Assembly: GCA_964392615.1 (NCBI GenBank)
Contig: CAYMRB010000079.1
Span: 1-27,641, forward strand
Direction of reading: 5' to 3'
Length of the DNA: 27,641 nt
Source of the DNA: CAYMRB01 sp964392615
Lineage (GTDB): Bacteria; Planctomycetota; UBA8108
The translations under genes were made by a program, and so were the position numbers. Positions 7,574 to 15,266 of the stretch are shown here, piece by piece. A model generated the notes under the pieces. The model did not search any database and had not been told where the DNA came from. It was given only the letters and a program-made list of their open reading frames with translations. Numbering within the stretch: the first letter of the stretch is position 1; the number at the start of each line of letters is the position of its first letter.

Positions 7574-8776
7574 CTACTCAGGCCCGGCGCCTCGGTGGAG
7601 GCGAGCGGCGATCGCCGAAATCGTGCTGAAGCCGCGGACGTCGTCGCCGGTCCAGAGCTCGGGCATCTCGCCGTACACGCCGGCCGCCGACGTCGCGATG
7701 TTGTACGGGCTGTCGACGGCGACGACGCGGAAACGGCCCGCGTCCAAGCGTACGCTCGCCTCGCCCGTGACGCGCTCCTGCGACGAGTCGATCAGCGCCT
7801 CGATATCGCGCAACGCCGGCTCGAACTGCATGCCCTCGTGGATCATCTTGCCCCAGAACTCGGCCACGTGGTCCTTCCAGAACCGCTGCCAGCCGGTCGT
7901 CGTGATCTTCTCGAGCTCGCGGTGCGCGTGGACGAACACGACCGCGGCGCCGGCCTCGAACGCGATGCGTCCCTTGATGCCGAGGATCGTGTCGCCGATG
8001 TGGATTCCCAGCCCGACGCGGTGGCGACGGCAGATCTCGCCGAACTTCGCGACGAGTTCCGGCCCGGACATCGCGACGCCGTCGAGCGACACGGGTACGC
8101 CGTTCTCGAAGCCGATCTTGACGAGCTCGCTCTCCGACGTGGCTTCCTCGCCGACCGCTTGCTCCCAAACCTCGTCCGGAATTTCCGCCGCCGTGTCGTG
8201 CGTGACCCCGCCGCCGATCGTCGAGCCCCAGAGCCCGGCGTTGATCGAGTACTCGCGAACGCTCGGGTCGATCTCGACGCCGCGCTCCTTCAGGAACGTG
8301 TATTCGTCGTCGCGGCTGAGCCGCTCGTCGCGCGTCGGCGTGATGATCTCGATTCCGGGGATAAGCACGTGAAACGCGACATCGAACCGCACCTGGTCGT
8401 TGCCGGCACCTGTCGAGCCGTGCGCGACCGCGTCGGCTCCGGTCTCGATGACCTTGTCCGCGATCGTCTGCGCCTGCACGGCGCGCTCGGCGGAGACGGC
8501 CAGCGGATAGACCTGTCCGCGCAGAACGTTGCCCTTGATCAGGTAGCTGACGTACTCGTCGAAGACCGCCGCGCGCGCATCGACCGTGTGGTGCTCGATC
8601 GCGCCCAGAGCTTCGGCGCGGCGCTCGATCTCGATGAGCTCCTCGGCGCTGAACCCACCGGTGTCCACCGTGACGGTGATGACGTCGAGACCGCGCTTCT
8701 CCTTGAGATACGGAATGCAGTACGACGTATCCAGGCCGCCGGAGTAAGCGAGAACGGCTTTCTTGTTCTGGGTCAT
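7574..8776 (-). CDS. argG: argininosuccinate synthase
   Basis: This 400-residue cytoplasmic enzyme ligates citrulline and aspartate with ATP. The N-type ATP pyrophosphatase loop YSGGLDTS is at 11-18. The citrulline/aspartate-binding stretch AHGSTGAGNDQVRF is near residues 118-131. Length is normal for the family (about 400). The ATG at 8776 places the ATP loop at the expected distance from the N-terminus. It begins 60 bases after the argH stop and ends four bases before the DUF1611-like gene. In an N-acylornithine pathway its substrate citrulline would come from deacylation of N-acylcitrulline, for which no enzyme is encoded here. Confidence 0.95.
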   Translation of the reverse strand: MTQNKKAVLAYSGGLDTSYCIPYLKEKRGLDVITVTVDTGGFSAEELIEIERRAEALGAIEHHTVDARAAVFDEYVSYLIKGNVLRGQVYPLAVSAERAVQAQTIADKVIETGADAVAHGSTGAGNDQVRFDVAFHVLIPGIEIITPTRDERLSRDDEYTFLKERGVEIDPSVREYSINAGLWGSTIGGGVTHDTAAEIPDEVWEQAVGEEATSESELVKIGFENGVPVSLDGVAMSGPELVAKFGEICRRHRVGLGIHIGDTILGIKGRIAFEAGAAVVFVHAHRELEKITTTGWQRFWKDHVAEFWGKMIHEGMQFEPALRDIEALIDSSQERVTGEASVRLDAGRFRVVAVDSPYNIATSAAGVYGEMPELWTGDDVRGFSTISAIAARLHRGAGPE

Positions 8777-8836
8777 GGTTCTTGTCCCGGAGAGTCAGGT
8801 TCGGCCCGGAGCGACCGGGCCGAGGGAGACCTGTGA

Positions 8837-10201
8837 TTACGATAGCTCGGCGCGCCAGCGGTCGAGTTCGGCGCGCACTCTTTCAGGCGCCGTGCCGCCG
8901 ACCACATCCTTGTCCTCGAGCGCACGATCGACGGAGATCGCGTCGATGACGTCGGCGGCGAAATCGTCGGACACCGCGCGGTATTCCTCGAGCGAGAGCT
9001 CGGGCAGCGCGCAGCCGCGCGCCTCGGCACGGCGCACGCAGTCGCCGGCGAGTCGGTGCGCGTCTCGAAACGGCACGCCCTTGCGAGTCAGATAGTCGGC
9101 GACGCTGATCGCCTCGAGGAAGCCGCCGTGCAGGGAGGCGGCCGCGCGCTCGCGGTCGACGCGCATCGTCGCGACGAGCGTGGTGAACACCGGCAGCAGG
9201 AGCGACACGGTGTCGACGGCATCGAAGACGCCCTCCTTGTCCTCCTGCAGGTCCTTGTTGTACGAGAGCGGCAGGCCTTTGATCGTCGTGATGAGACCGA
9301 CGAGGTGGCCGAGGACCCGCCCCACCTTGCCGCGCCCGAGCTCGCATGCGTCGGCGTTCTTCTTCTGCGGCAGCATCGAGCTGCCGGAGGTCACCTCGTC
9401 GTCGAGCGTGACGAAGCCGAACTCGGCGGACGACCAGAGGATGACGTCCTCGCTGAACCGCGACAGGTGGACGAGGAACATCGACGTCGCGTACAAGAGA
9501 TCGCACGCGAAGTCGCGGTCGCTGACCGCGTCGAGCGAATTGTGGGTCAACCGCGCAAACCCGAGCTTGTCGCGCAGGAGCTCGCGATCGACACCGAACT
9601 GGTTGCCGGCGCAGGCCCCCGATCCGAGCGGGCTCGCATCCGCATGGCTCGCCGCCGCGCGCAATCGCTCGACGTCCCGGGCGAACATCTCGACGTACGC
9701 GAGCAGGTGGTGCGCGAACAGGACGGGCTGCGCGCGCTGCAGGTGTGTGTACGCCGGAATGACGACGTCGAGGTCGGCCGCGGCGCGATCGACAAGCGCC
9801 GCCATCAGGGCGCGAACGCCGCCCGCGAGCTCGAGCGCGACGCGCTTCACCCAGAGCCGGAAATCGGTCGCCACCTGATCGTTGCGGCTGCGGCCGGTGT
9901 GCAGCTTCGCGCCGGGCGCACCGATGAGCTCGGTGAGCCGCGACTCGACGTTCATGTGGATGTCCTCGAGCGCGTCGGAGAACTCGAACGCGCCAGACTC
10001 GATCTCGTCGGCGACCCGATCCAGCCCGGAGACGATCTGCTCGAGCTCCGCGTCGTCAAGCTGGCCGAGCGCGCGAAGGGCCTCGGCCCACGCCTTGCTC
10101 CCCGCGATGTCCTCGCGGTAGAAGCGCCGATCGAAGCCGATCGACGCGTTCAGGCGGCGCATGGCGGCCGCCATGCCCTTCTCGAAACGTCCGCTGCGCA
10201 T
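8837..10201 (-). CDS. argH: argininosuccinate lyase
   Basis: This 454-residue member of the fumarase/aspartase superfamily splits argininosuccinate into arginine and fumarate. Conserved segments are HTGRSRND (101-108), the histidine of YTHLQRAQP (His153) and the flexible signature loop GSSMLPQKKN (273-282) that carries the catalytic serine. The open frame extends far upstream through argB, but the ATG at 10201 is chosen. It shares one base with the argB stop (TGATG), a classic translational-coupling arrangement, and it gives the family's normal N-terminus and length. Confidence 0.94.
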   Translation of the reverse strand: MRSGRFEKGMAAAMRRLNASIGFDRRFYREDIAGSKAWAEALRALGQLDDAELEQIVSGLDRVADEIESGAFEFSDALEDIHMNVESRLTELIGAPGAKLHTGRSRNDQVATDFRLWVKRVALELAGGVRALMAALVDRAAADLDVVIPAYTHLQRAQPVLFAHHLLAYVEMFARDVERLRAAASHADASPLGSGACAGNQFGVDRELLRDKLGFARLTHNSLDAVSDRDFACDLLYATSMFLVHLSRFSEDVILWSSAEFGFVTLDDEVTSGSSMLPQKKNADACELGRGKVGRVLGHLVGLITTIKGLPLSYNKDLQEDKEGVFDAVDTVSLLLPVFTTLVATMRVDRERAAASLHGGFLEAISVADYLTRKGVPFRDAHRLAGDCVRRAEARGCALPELSLEEYRAVSDDFAADVIDAISVDRALEDKDVVGGTAPERVRAELDRWRAELS

Positions 10202-11115
10202 CAGCCCTGCTCCAGGTACGTGGCCTCCTGCTCGCGATCGAGGACCATCGTTCCGAGCCCCTTGAGGGTGAACACCTCGTGGAGGATTGCGTTCTTGACC
10301 TTGCCGTTGATGACGTGCGCACGGTTGACCCCGCAGCGCACGGCCCCCACGGCGGCCTGGAGCTTCGGGATCATGCCGCCCGAGATCTTGCGCTCGCCGA
10401 TCAGCGCATCGACCCGATCGGTCGTCAGATAGCTGTAGCGGCTTTCCGGGTCGTCGATGTCGGCCAACACGCCGCCGGTATTCGACAGCAGGAAGAGCTT
10501 CTCGGCCGGCAGGCTCACCGCGATCTCGCAGGCGATGGTGTCGGCGTTGATGTTGAGAATCGTACCGTCTCCATCCGCGCCCAGCGAGCACACGACGGGG
10601 ACGAACCGCTTGTCGAGGAGAACGCGCAATACCTTGGGATCGACGGACTCGATGTCCCCGACGTTCTGGAAGTCGACCTCGAGCTCCTTGCCCGCGGCCT
10701 CGTCGAACATCTTGGTCGGTGGGCGACGCGTCGCGTGGATGAGGTCGCCGTCGACGCCAGAGAGCCCGACGCCGGGTACGTCATGGCGACGTAGCGCGGC
10801 GAGGAGGTCCGTCGAGATCGCGCCGCCGAAGACCATCTTCGCGACCTCGAGCATGCGGTCATCGGTAATCCGACGGCCGCCGACCTTGCGGCTCTCGATC
10901 CCCATGCTCTTCGCGACCTCGGAGAGCTGGGGGCCGCCGCCGTGAATCAACACGACCTGGATATTGAGCTGGTAGAGAAGCGCGATATCGCGGGCGAGCC
11001 CGTCCAGACACTCCGGCTCGGACAGCAGCTCTCCGCCCATCTTGATGACGAACGTCTTGCCGCGGTACTGCTTGATATAGGGGAGCGCCTGCTCGAGTAT
11101 GCCGATGTTTTCCAC
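10201..11115 (-). CDS. argB: N-acetylglutamate (or N-succinylglutamate) kinase
   Basis: This 304-residue amino-acid kinase phosphorylates N-acylglutamate. Visible are the phosphate-binding KMGGE (Lys25 at 25-29), HGGG (58-61), the substrate loop GGRRITDD (79-86), NINADT (188-193) and the lysine in GGMIPKL (Lys251). About 20 residues precede the first strand and could form the N-terminal helix found in arginine-inhibited hexameric kinases. Feedback inhibition by arginine is therefore plausible. It is the first gene of the operon, with a GTG start 15 bases downstream of an intrinsic terminator in the leader. There is no fused acetyltransferase domain, so acylglutamate must be made by another protein. 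Confidence 0.94.
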   Translation of the reverse strand: MENIGILEQALPYIKQYRGKTFVIKMGGELLSEPECLDGLARDIALLYQLNIQVVLIHGGGPQLSEVAKSMGIESRKVGGRRITDDRMLEVAKMVFGGAISTDLLAALRRHDVPGVGLSGVDGDLIHATRRPPTKMFDEAAGKELEVDFQNVGDIESVDPKVLRVLLDKRFVPVVCSLGADGDGTILNINADTIACEIAVSLPAEKLFLLSNTGGVLADIDDPESRYSYLTTDRVDALIGERKISGGMIPKLQAAVGAVRCGVNRAHVINGKVKNAILHEVFTLKGLGTMVLDREQEATYLEQG

Positions 11116-11130
11116 GCCGGATTCTCACAC

Positions 11131-11166
11131 AAAAAAACCCACCTCCGTCGATGCGTCCGGAGTGGG
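11131..11166 (-). terminator. intrinsic terminator in the argB leader, likely attenuator
   Basis: On the minus strand CCCACTCCG (11166-11158) pairs with CGGAGGTGGG (11147-11138), giving nine pairs with one bulged base and a 10-base loop. Seven T (11137-11131) follow directly. The argB GTG lies 15 bases further on. No gene on this strand ends upstream, so the hairpin sits inside the arg operon leader. That placement points to conditional termination. Confidence 0.8.
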
Positions 11167-11182
11167 CAGGGCGTCAGCGTAG

Positions 11183-11219
11183 GAGCTTCCGAGGACGTTA
11201 GCCGGAGCCACGGAAGCCC
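11183..11219 (-). promoter_or_regulatory. 5' hairpin of the arg operon leader
   Basis: GCTTCCG (11217-11211) and CGGAAGC (11191-11185) are perfectly complementary around a 19-base loop, extended by one wobble and one GC pair. It would start almost exactly at the predicted transcription start. The CTCCG in its loop could alternatively pair with the CGGAG of the terminator's 3' arm, so the two structures may compete. The competition is inferred. Confidence 0.55.
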
Positions 11220-11222
11220 GTC

Positions 11223-11252
11223 AATATATCTCGCTCGCTGAGCACGCGGCAA
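11223..11252 (-). promoter_or_regulatory. predicted sigma-70-type promoter of the arg operon
   Basis: On the minus strand TTGCCG (11252-11247) and TATATT (11228-11223) are separated by 18 bases and match the -35 and -10 consensus at four and five of six positions. Initiation is expected near 11216, leaving a leader of about 100 bases before argB. No clear ArgR-type box was recognised. Confidence 0.6.
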
Positions 11253-11260
11253 AGAAAATC

Positions 11261-11288
11261 TTGCCCGTTCGGGGCGAATCCCTACAAT
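11261..11288 (+). promoter_or_regulatory. predicted sigma-70-type promoter toward structured RNA and fabI
   Basis: TTGCCC (11261-11266) and TACAAT (11283-11288) are 16 bases apart, with an A-rich stretch just upstream of the -35. Initiation near 11295 would begin a few bases before the closing stem of the structured region. Its -35 is eight bases from the -35 of the divergent arg promoter, so the two promoters probably influence each other. Confidence 0.6.
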
Positions 11289-11298
11289 CCGGCCCACC

Positions 11299-11458
11299 GG
11301 TAGCGCGTTGGATGAGGCTTCGAGCGCGAGGGCGAGACCGTTCGCTCAGGATCCAGGCGCCAGAACGCAAGCGATGTCGTGCATTGTCGAGTTCTGGCAA
11401 CGAAAAGCCTGGGCGAGATGGCCGCCGTCACGCCGAAGGCCTCGTCCAACGAGCTACC
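11299..11458 (+). ncRNA. candidate structured RNA (four-way junction) upstream of fabI
   Basis: The two ends pair over about 24 positions: 11299-11322 with 11434-11458, with one mismatch, one G-U and one bulged base. Inside are a small hairpin (about 11323-11346) and a strong 14-pair hairpin. In the latter, CCAGGC plus GCCAGAAC (11353-11366) pairs with GTTCTGGC (11391-11398) and GCCTGG (11407-11412), leaving an A-rich eight-base bulge (11399-11406). A third hairpin lies at 11413-11433. No protein-like frame stands out. It may be an independent small RNA or a 5' leader controlling fabI 90 bases downstream. The 90-base remainder has a further GGCCCG/CGGGCC pair (11464-11494) but no U tract. It does not match tmRNA, RNase P or SRP RNA as far as can be judged; a divergent 6S RNA is possible. 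Confidence 0.6.
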
Positions 11459-11548
11459 AAAACGGCCCGATGGCGTCGAATGGCGATGCGGGCCCCCGGA
11501 TCGCCTGCAGCCGCCGCATGGGGGGCTGCCAACGACGGAGCGCAGCTG

Positions 11549-12331
11549 ATGTCGGCCACACCTCGGATTCTCGACGGCAAAAAGGGCGTCATTCTCGGCG
11601 TCGCGAACAAGCGCAGCATCGCGTGGGCGATCGCCCAGGCCTTGTTCGACGCCGGCGCCCAGATCGCGTTCACGTACCCCGGCGAGAAGCTGGAGCGACG
11701 CGTTCGCGAGGTGGTGGCCACGCTGCCCGGCGAGTCGCCGATCTACGAGTGCGACGTGACCTCCGACGAGGGCATCGACGCCCTCGGGGAGAACCTCCGC
11801 CGCGACTTCGGCACGATCGACTTCCTCGTCCACTGTGTCGCATTCGCCGACAAGGGCGACCTCGAGAAGTCGTTCGTCGAGACCTCGCGCGAGGGCTACC
11901 TCCTGGCGCTGAACATCAGCTCGTACTCGCTGACCGCGCTGTCGCGCATGGCGGCTCCGCTGATGGAGAACGGCGGCAGCATCCAGACGCTGTCCTATCT
12001 GGGCGCCGAGCGCGCCGTCCGCAACTACAACGTCATGGGCGTCGCGAAGGCGGCCCTCGAGTCGTCCGTGCGCTACCTGGCCCGCGACCTCGGCACGCGC
12101 GGAATCCGCGTCAACGCGATTTCGGCCGGACCGATCAACACCCTCGCCGCACGCGGCATCGCGGGCTTCACGCAGATCCTCGACCACGTCGCCGAGAACG
12201 CGCCTCTGGGCCGCAACGTCACCTTGGAGGACGTCGGCGGCACGGCGCTCTATCTCGCGAGCAACCTGTCGAGCGGCGTCACCGGCGAGGTGATCTACGT
12301 CGACTGCGGGTACAGCATCATCGCGCTCTGA
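11549..12331 (+). CDS. fabI: enoyl-[acyl-carrier-protein] reductase
   Basis: This 260-residue short-chain dehydrogenase performs the last reduction in each fatty-acid elongation cycle with NAD(P)H. The N-terminal nucleotide-binding segment GVANKRSIAWAIA (17-29) is typical of FabI. The catalytic Tyr150, Tyr160 and Lys167 keep the diagnostic spacing (Tyr-x6-Lys, with the extra Tyr ten residues before). Length is typical. The ATG at 11549 has GGAG eight bases upstream; longer in-frame starts would add unrelated sequence. It is the only gene on this transcript and has a long leader of about 250 bases that contains the structured region. Confidence 0.95.
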   Translation: MSATPRILDGKKGVILGVANKRSIAWAIAQALFDAGAQIAFTYPGEKLERRVREVVATLPGESPIYECDVTSDEGIDALGENLRRDFGTIDFLVHCVAFADKGDLEKSFVETSREGYLLALNISSYSLTALSRMAAPLMENGGSIQTLSYLGAERAVRNYNVMGVAKAALESSVRYLARDLGTRGIRVNAISAGPINTLAARGIAGFTQILDHVAENAPLGRNVTLEDVGGTALYLASNLSSGVTGEVIYVDCGYSIIAL

Positions 12332-12369
12332 GCGGCGCGGAGGCGCTGTTGACGACGCAAGAGGTCGCG

Positions 12370-12528
12370 GAACAGCTCGGTCACCGGAGGCGCGAGCTTC
12401 ACGTCTCGGTGGGCGAACACATGGGCCGTCGCTGAAGAGATCGACCCGTCGCTTTCAGATTCGATCGCCTCCGCGAACGCCTCCCTGACTTCGACGATCT
12501 TCGTGGCGCGCGGGCCAGCGTAGACGAC
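12370..12528 (-). pseudogene. orphan fragment of the giant protein's C-terminus
   Basis: These 53 codons (VVYAGPRATK...TELF) align without gaps to residues 2248-2300 of the giant secreted protein encoded at 15263-22183. About four-fifths of the bases are identical, including a 34-base exact run. The similarity stops sharply on both sides. Upstream nothing resembles the nuclease motif, and downstream the frame runs on into sequence antisense to fabI. It is most simply the remnant of a second copy of the gene or an unexpressed C-terminal cassette. The neighbouring 12529-12612 holds nothing recognisable. Confidence 0.8.
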
Positions 12529-12612
12529 AGGGAAAATCGAAACTGCAGGGCATCGCGGAGCGTCGCCCACATTCGACCGAGCGATTCCCGAGCACGAAGG
12601 CTGCGGAAAGAG

Positions 12613-12790
12613 GGAACCGCTAATGAACGCTCATGAACGCTGATAAGACCCCGGAAGGCCGGAGGGCATGAACGACATCGTGCGCTCCGCCGCGGTCCTC
12701 CTGGCCACCCTGAACAGCTCGATTGGAGGCTGAACGCGATAGCCGAACGCGCTTTCCGATCAGCGTTGATCAGCGTTCATTAGCGGTTCC
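12613..12790. repeat. 32-bp inverted-repeat element with 114-bp core
   Basis: The left arm (12613-12644) and the complement of the right arm (12759-12790) agree at 30 of 32 positions and share a period-9 motif, roughly ATGAACGCT. The core (12645-12758) has a 21-codon frame but no convincing gene. Motifs of the AACGCTGAT kind recur as intergenic repeats in diverse bacteria. The right arm overlaps the end of the transglutaminase-like gene and supplies its stop codon. It may be a miniature mobile element or a REP-like palindrome. Confidence 0.75.
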
Positions 12791-14214
12791 TTCCGTCTCC
12801 GGCTCCGAGCGACGGGCTCGCGTCCTGGTGGCGGCAGCGTCTCGATGCATCCGCCGTGTGCGGCGTCGAGGAATGCGGCGAGCTCGGGAGCGTACCGTGC
12901 GGAGTGGCTGTCCGGCCGCGACAGGAAGCGAAGATAGCGCAGGCGCGGCGTCAGCGGGAGGCTCGCGTCGACGTGGTGCCAGAGCGGGTGATCGTCGGGA
13001 TCGCTCGGATCGCGCGCGGTGTTCCAGGCGTGGGTGAGCCAGGCGCCGTCGTCGCACACGAGACCGATGTCGACGCGGCACTCGAGCTCGGCGACGACGC
13101 AGGCGGCCTGGAACAGCCGCGCGGTATCGAGGCAGTCGCCGCGGCGCTGCTCGAAGATCGTCAGCACGCTGTCGGAGCGAGCGCGCCTCTCGGGCCGCGT
13201 CGGTCGATCGAGTCGCGCGGCCACGGCGGCGCGCAGGACGCGCACGCGTTCGCGCAGGGTGTCGCTCCCGGCGCGGGCGAGGGCTCGCGCGACGAAGGGC
13301 GCGAGCGCGGTGCGCGTCGCTTGTGGCAGCGCGACCCTCGGCGCGACGGTCGCGTCCTGCTCCGTCGTGGGCGCGGGAGCTCCGGGAGCGGCGAAGGCAG
13401 CGGCGCGCGGTACGGAGCGCGTCGCGTCGGGGCCGGCCGCGGTGATCGCGATGATGTGCTCGTCGATCGCGTCACGCGTCTGAAACGCGTCGGTCGCGAC
13501 GAGCGCGGCGAGCGCAGGCGAGAGGCGCAGGCGACACGTCACCGCCTCACCGTCTCGCAGCTTCACCCGCGACGCTCGCGGCGTCGGTCCGCGTGCGAGG
13601 ACGCGCAGCGAGGCGGGGAGCGTCGCCGCCGCGATCGGCTCTACGGCCGGCGCGTCGACGCGTTTGAAGAGAACGCGCACGCCGCCGATCGTCGCGGTGA
13701 AGGAGAGAACCTCGCCGTCCGCGTCGAGCCGCAGCTCGTCGCCGCTCGATGTCGTCCACGTCGCTTCGCCGTGCGTGGAGTCGCCGGACGTGCGACGCAG
13801 GACACTGGTTCGCGCATCCGGCGACGGATCGAGCCAGCCGCGCGCGACGAAGCGGAGCCGAGGCGCGTTCTCGCGCGTCGCGCGACGCAGGAGATCGCGG
13901 ACCGCGGGAGGAGCGAGCGGCCGACGATCGTCGCTTTCGCTATCGATCGCTCGCGGCGACGATGCCGCGATCGCCAGCGGCAGCTCGATGCGCTCGGCGA
14001 CGCGCAGGCGTCGAGGCGCGGCGATCGACAGCTCCCAGGTCGCGACGAGCGCGCGGCCCGACGGCCGCGAGACGATGCGCTCGCGGTAGCTGCCGATGGT
14101 GTGACCGAACGCGCGCGCCCGGTAGATGACATGCTCACCGTCGCCAGCCTCTCCCGCGTGCGCACACGCGAGCGCGACACCGACGACCCAGGCTGCCCCG
14201 ATCCATCGTGTCAC
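12760..14214 (-). CDS. secreted transglutaminase-like protein
   Basis: This 484-residue protein starts with a signal peptide (TRWIGAAWVVGVALACAHA, about 2-20). A long beta-rich region follows. The C-terminal third is a transglutaminase-like domain with a Cys361-His395-Asp416 triad, in RRGDCLDTARLF, LTHAWN and HHVDAS contexts. Such domains act as cysteine peptidases, transamidases or amidases outside the cytoplasm; the substrate cannot be told. The GTG start overlaps the upstream stop by four bases (GTGA), so it is translationally coupled to the PQQ-like gene. The last seven residues, LMNADQR, and the stop codon lie in the inverted-repeat element, so the natural C-terminus may have been replaced. 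Confidence 0.82.
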   Translation of the reverse strand: MTRWIGAAWVVGVALACAHAGEAGDGEHVIYRARAFGHTIGSYRERIVSRPSGRALVATWELSIAAPRRLRVAERIELPLAIAASSPRAIDSESDDRRPLAPPAVRDLLRRATRENAPRLRFVARGWLDPSPDARTSVLRRTSGDSTHGEATWTTSSGDELRLDADGEVLSFTATIGGVRVLFKRVDAPAVEPIAAATLPASLRVLARGPTPRASRVKLRDGEAVTCRLRLSPALAALVATDAFQTRDAIDEHIIAITAAGPDATRSVPRAAAFAAPGAPAPTTEQDATVAPRVALPQATRTALAPFVARALARAGSDTLRERVRVLRAAVAARLDRPTRPERRARSDSVLTIFEQRRGDCLDTARLFQAACVVAELECRVDIGLVCDDGAWLTHAWNTARDPSDPDDHPLWHHVDASLPLTPRLRYLRFLSRPDSHSARYAPELAAFLDAAHGGCIETLPPPGREPVARSRRRKEPLMNADQR

Positions 14215-15266
14215 GCCTCGCCCTCCGGGCGGTAACAGTGAACGCGCTGGCCGCTCTGGAACAGGAGGCTCGAGTCGCAGAGCGCGAAGTCGTCGTTGGC
14301 GAGCTTGCCGCGGACGGCCTTGCGCCAGAGCTCCTCGCCGGTTGAGAGGTCGATGGCGAAGAGGTGGGCTTGCCAACTGTCGGCGTCGGTGGCGTTGCAA
14401 ACGGCAGCCCACCAGACGACGGAGCCGGTGACGATGGGGGTCGTCGTGAACTCCACATGCTGGCGGAACTCCCAGACGCGCTCTCCCGTTTCGATCGCGA
14501 GCGCCTCGATGACGCCGCCTTCGGTCAGGAGCACGAGCTCGTCGGTGACCGTGAAGCGTGGCCCGTCGACGGGAAGTGCGTGAGGATTGCGCGTCGGCCT
14601 CGACCAGAGGAGCTCGCCGGTCTCGAAGGACAGCACGCGGATCTCGGACGGCTGCTTGTACTCGCGATAGAAGCCGACGAAGACACGCGGGCTTGTCGCG
14701 CGCATGCTGACCTTTGGGTGCTTCCAGAGGAGCTGGCCGGTCAGAGCATCGGCAAGGCCCTCTGGACTGCTGAAGTAGCGCCCGTGGACGATTATGCCGA
14801 GAGGCCACTCACGGGGACGCAGATCGTCGACGTTTGACAGGGGCATCTCGTAGTGATCCCACTGAAAACACTCCTCGTCGTCGAGTCTCAGGAAGCCCAC
14901 TCCGGATCCGAGCTCCGGAAGCAGGTCGCGTTTCCCTGTCCGAACGTCGACACGGACCGTGTCGCGCTCGAACTTGTGGATGTACACGTGGTATCCGACC
15001 ATCGAGAATCCCGTCGATTCCGGCTCTCTGACGGCCTCGAGCACGTGACACACCTCGCCGCTCTCGAGAGCGAGGATATCGATGTCTCGCCCCCTCGCTG
15101 CGATCGCGACGTGACCGAGTCCGCCGACGAGGCGACCGTCGTTGAATTTGCCCGTGACCCGGTGGGTCCACGCGCAGCGCAACGGCGGCCGGACCTCGTG
15201 GGGGAAGACGGGGTTGGAATCGAACGGGCGAGAACACCTGGGCCAGGTCGGCTTTTCGCTGGTCAT
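14211..15266 (-). CDS. PQQ-like beta-propeller protein without signal peptide
   Basis: This 351-residue protein is made of repeated PQQ-like blades, each with an ALESGE, ETGELLW, ETGERVW or LSTGEELWRK-type motif ending a strand. No signal peptide or membrane helix is visible, so it should stay in the cytoplasm, unlike its operon partners. Its ATG overlaps the stop of the giant protein gene (ATGA) and its own stop overlaps the next GTG. A cytoplasmic protein directly coupled behind a possible toxin fits the position of an immunity protein, but this fold is not a usual immunity family. A structural or scaffold role is equally possible. Confidence 0.8.
   Translation of the reverse strand: MTSEKPTWPRCSRPFDSNPVFPHEVRPPLRCAWTHRVTGKFNDGRLVGGLGHVAIAARGRDIDILALESGEVCHVLEAVREPESTGFSMVGYHVYIHKFERDTVRVDVRTGKRDLLPELGSGVGFLRLDDEECFQWDHYEMPLSNVDDLRPREWPLGIIVHGRYFSSPEGLADALTGQLLWKHPKVSMRATSPRVFVGFYREYKQPSEIRVLSFETGELLWSRPTRNPHALPVDGPRFTVTDELVLLTEGGVIEALAIETGERVWEFRQHVEFTTTPIVTGSVVWWAAVCNATDADSWQAHLFAIDLSTGEELWRKAVRGKLANDDFALCDSSLLFQSGQRVHCYRPEGEA

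Noticed and set aside
7253..8836. Long plus-strand open frame opposite argG
   Set aside because: It mirrors argG, which has clear catalytic motifs; the opposite frame has low-complexity composition and no recognisable domain.
11116..11210. GTG-initiated 29-codon frame in the arg leader
   Set aside because: It has no ribosome binding site and no arginine codons; it is probably chance.
11085..11297. Arginine-rich leader peptide (three Arg codons in the terminator stem) controlling argB
   Set aside because: The frame has no ATG, GTG or TTG start near the promoter, so ribosome-dependent arginine attenuation is not supported.
11299..11458. Known 6S, tmRNA, RNase P or SRP RNA
   Set aside because: The conserved cores of tmRNA, RNase P and SRP RNA are not seen, and the branched shape differs from canonical 6S; a divergent 6S cannot be excluded without a covariance search.
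12668..12733. 21-codon frame in the core of the inverted-repeat element
   Set aside because: GGAGG is only two bases from the ATG and the peptide has no features; too weak to call.
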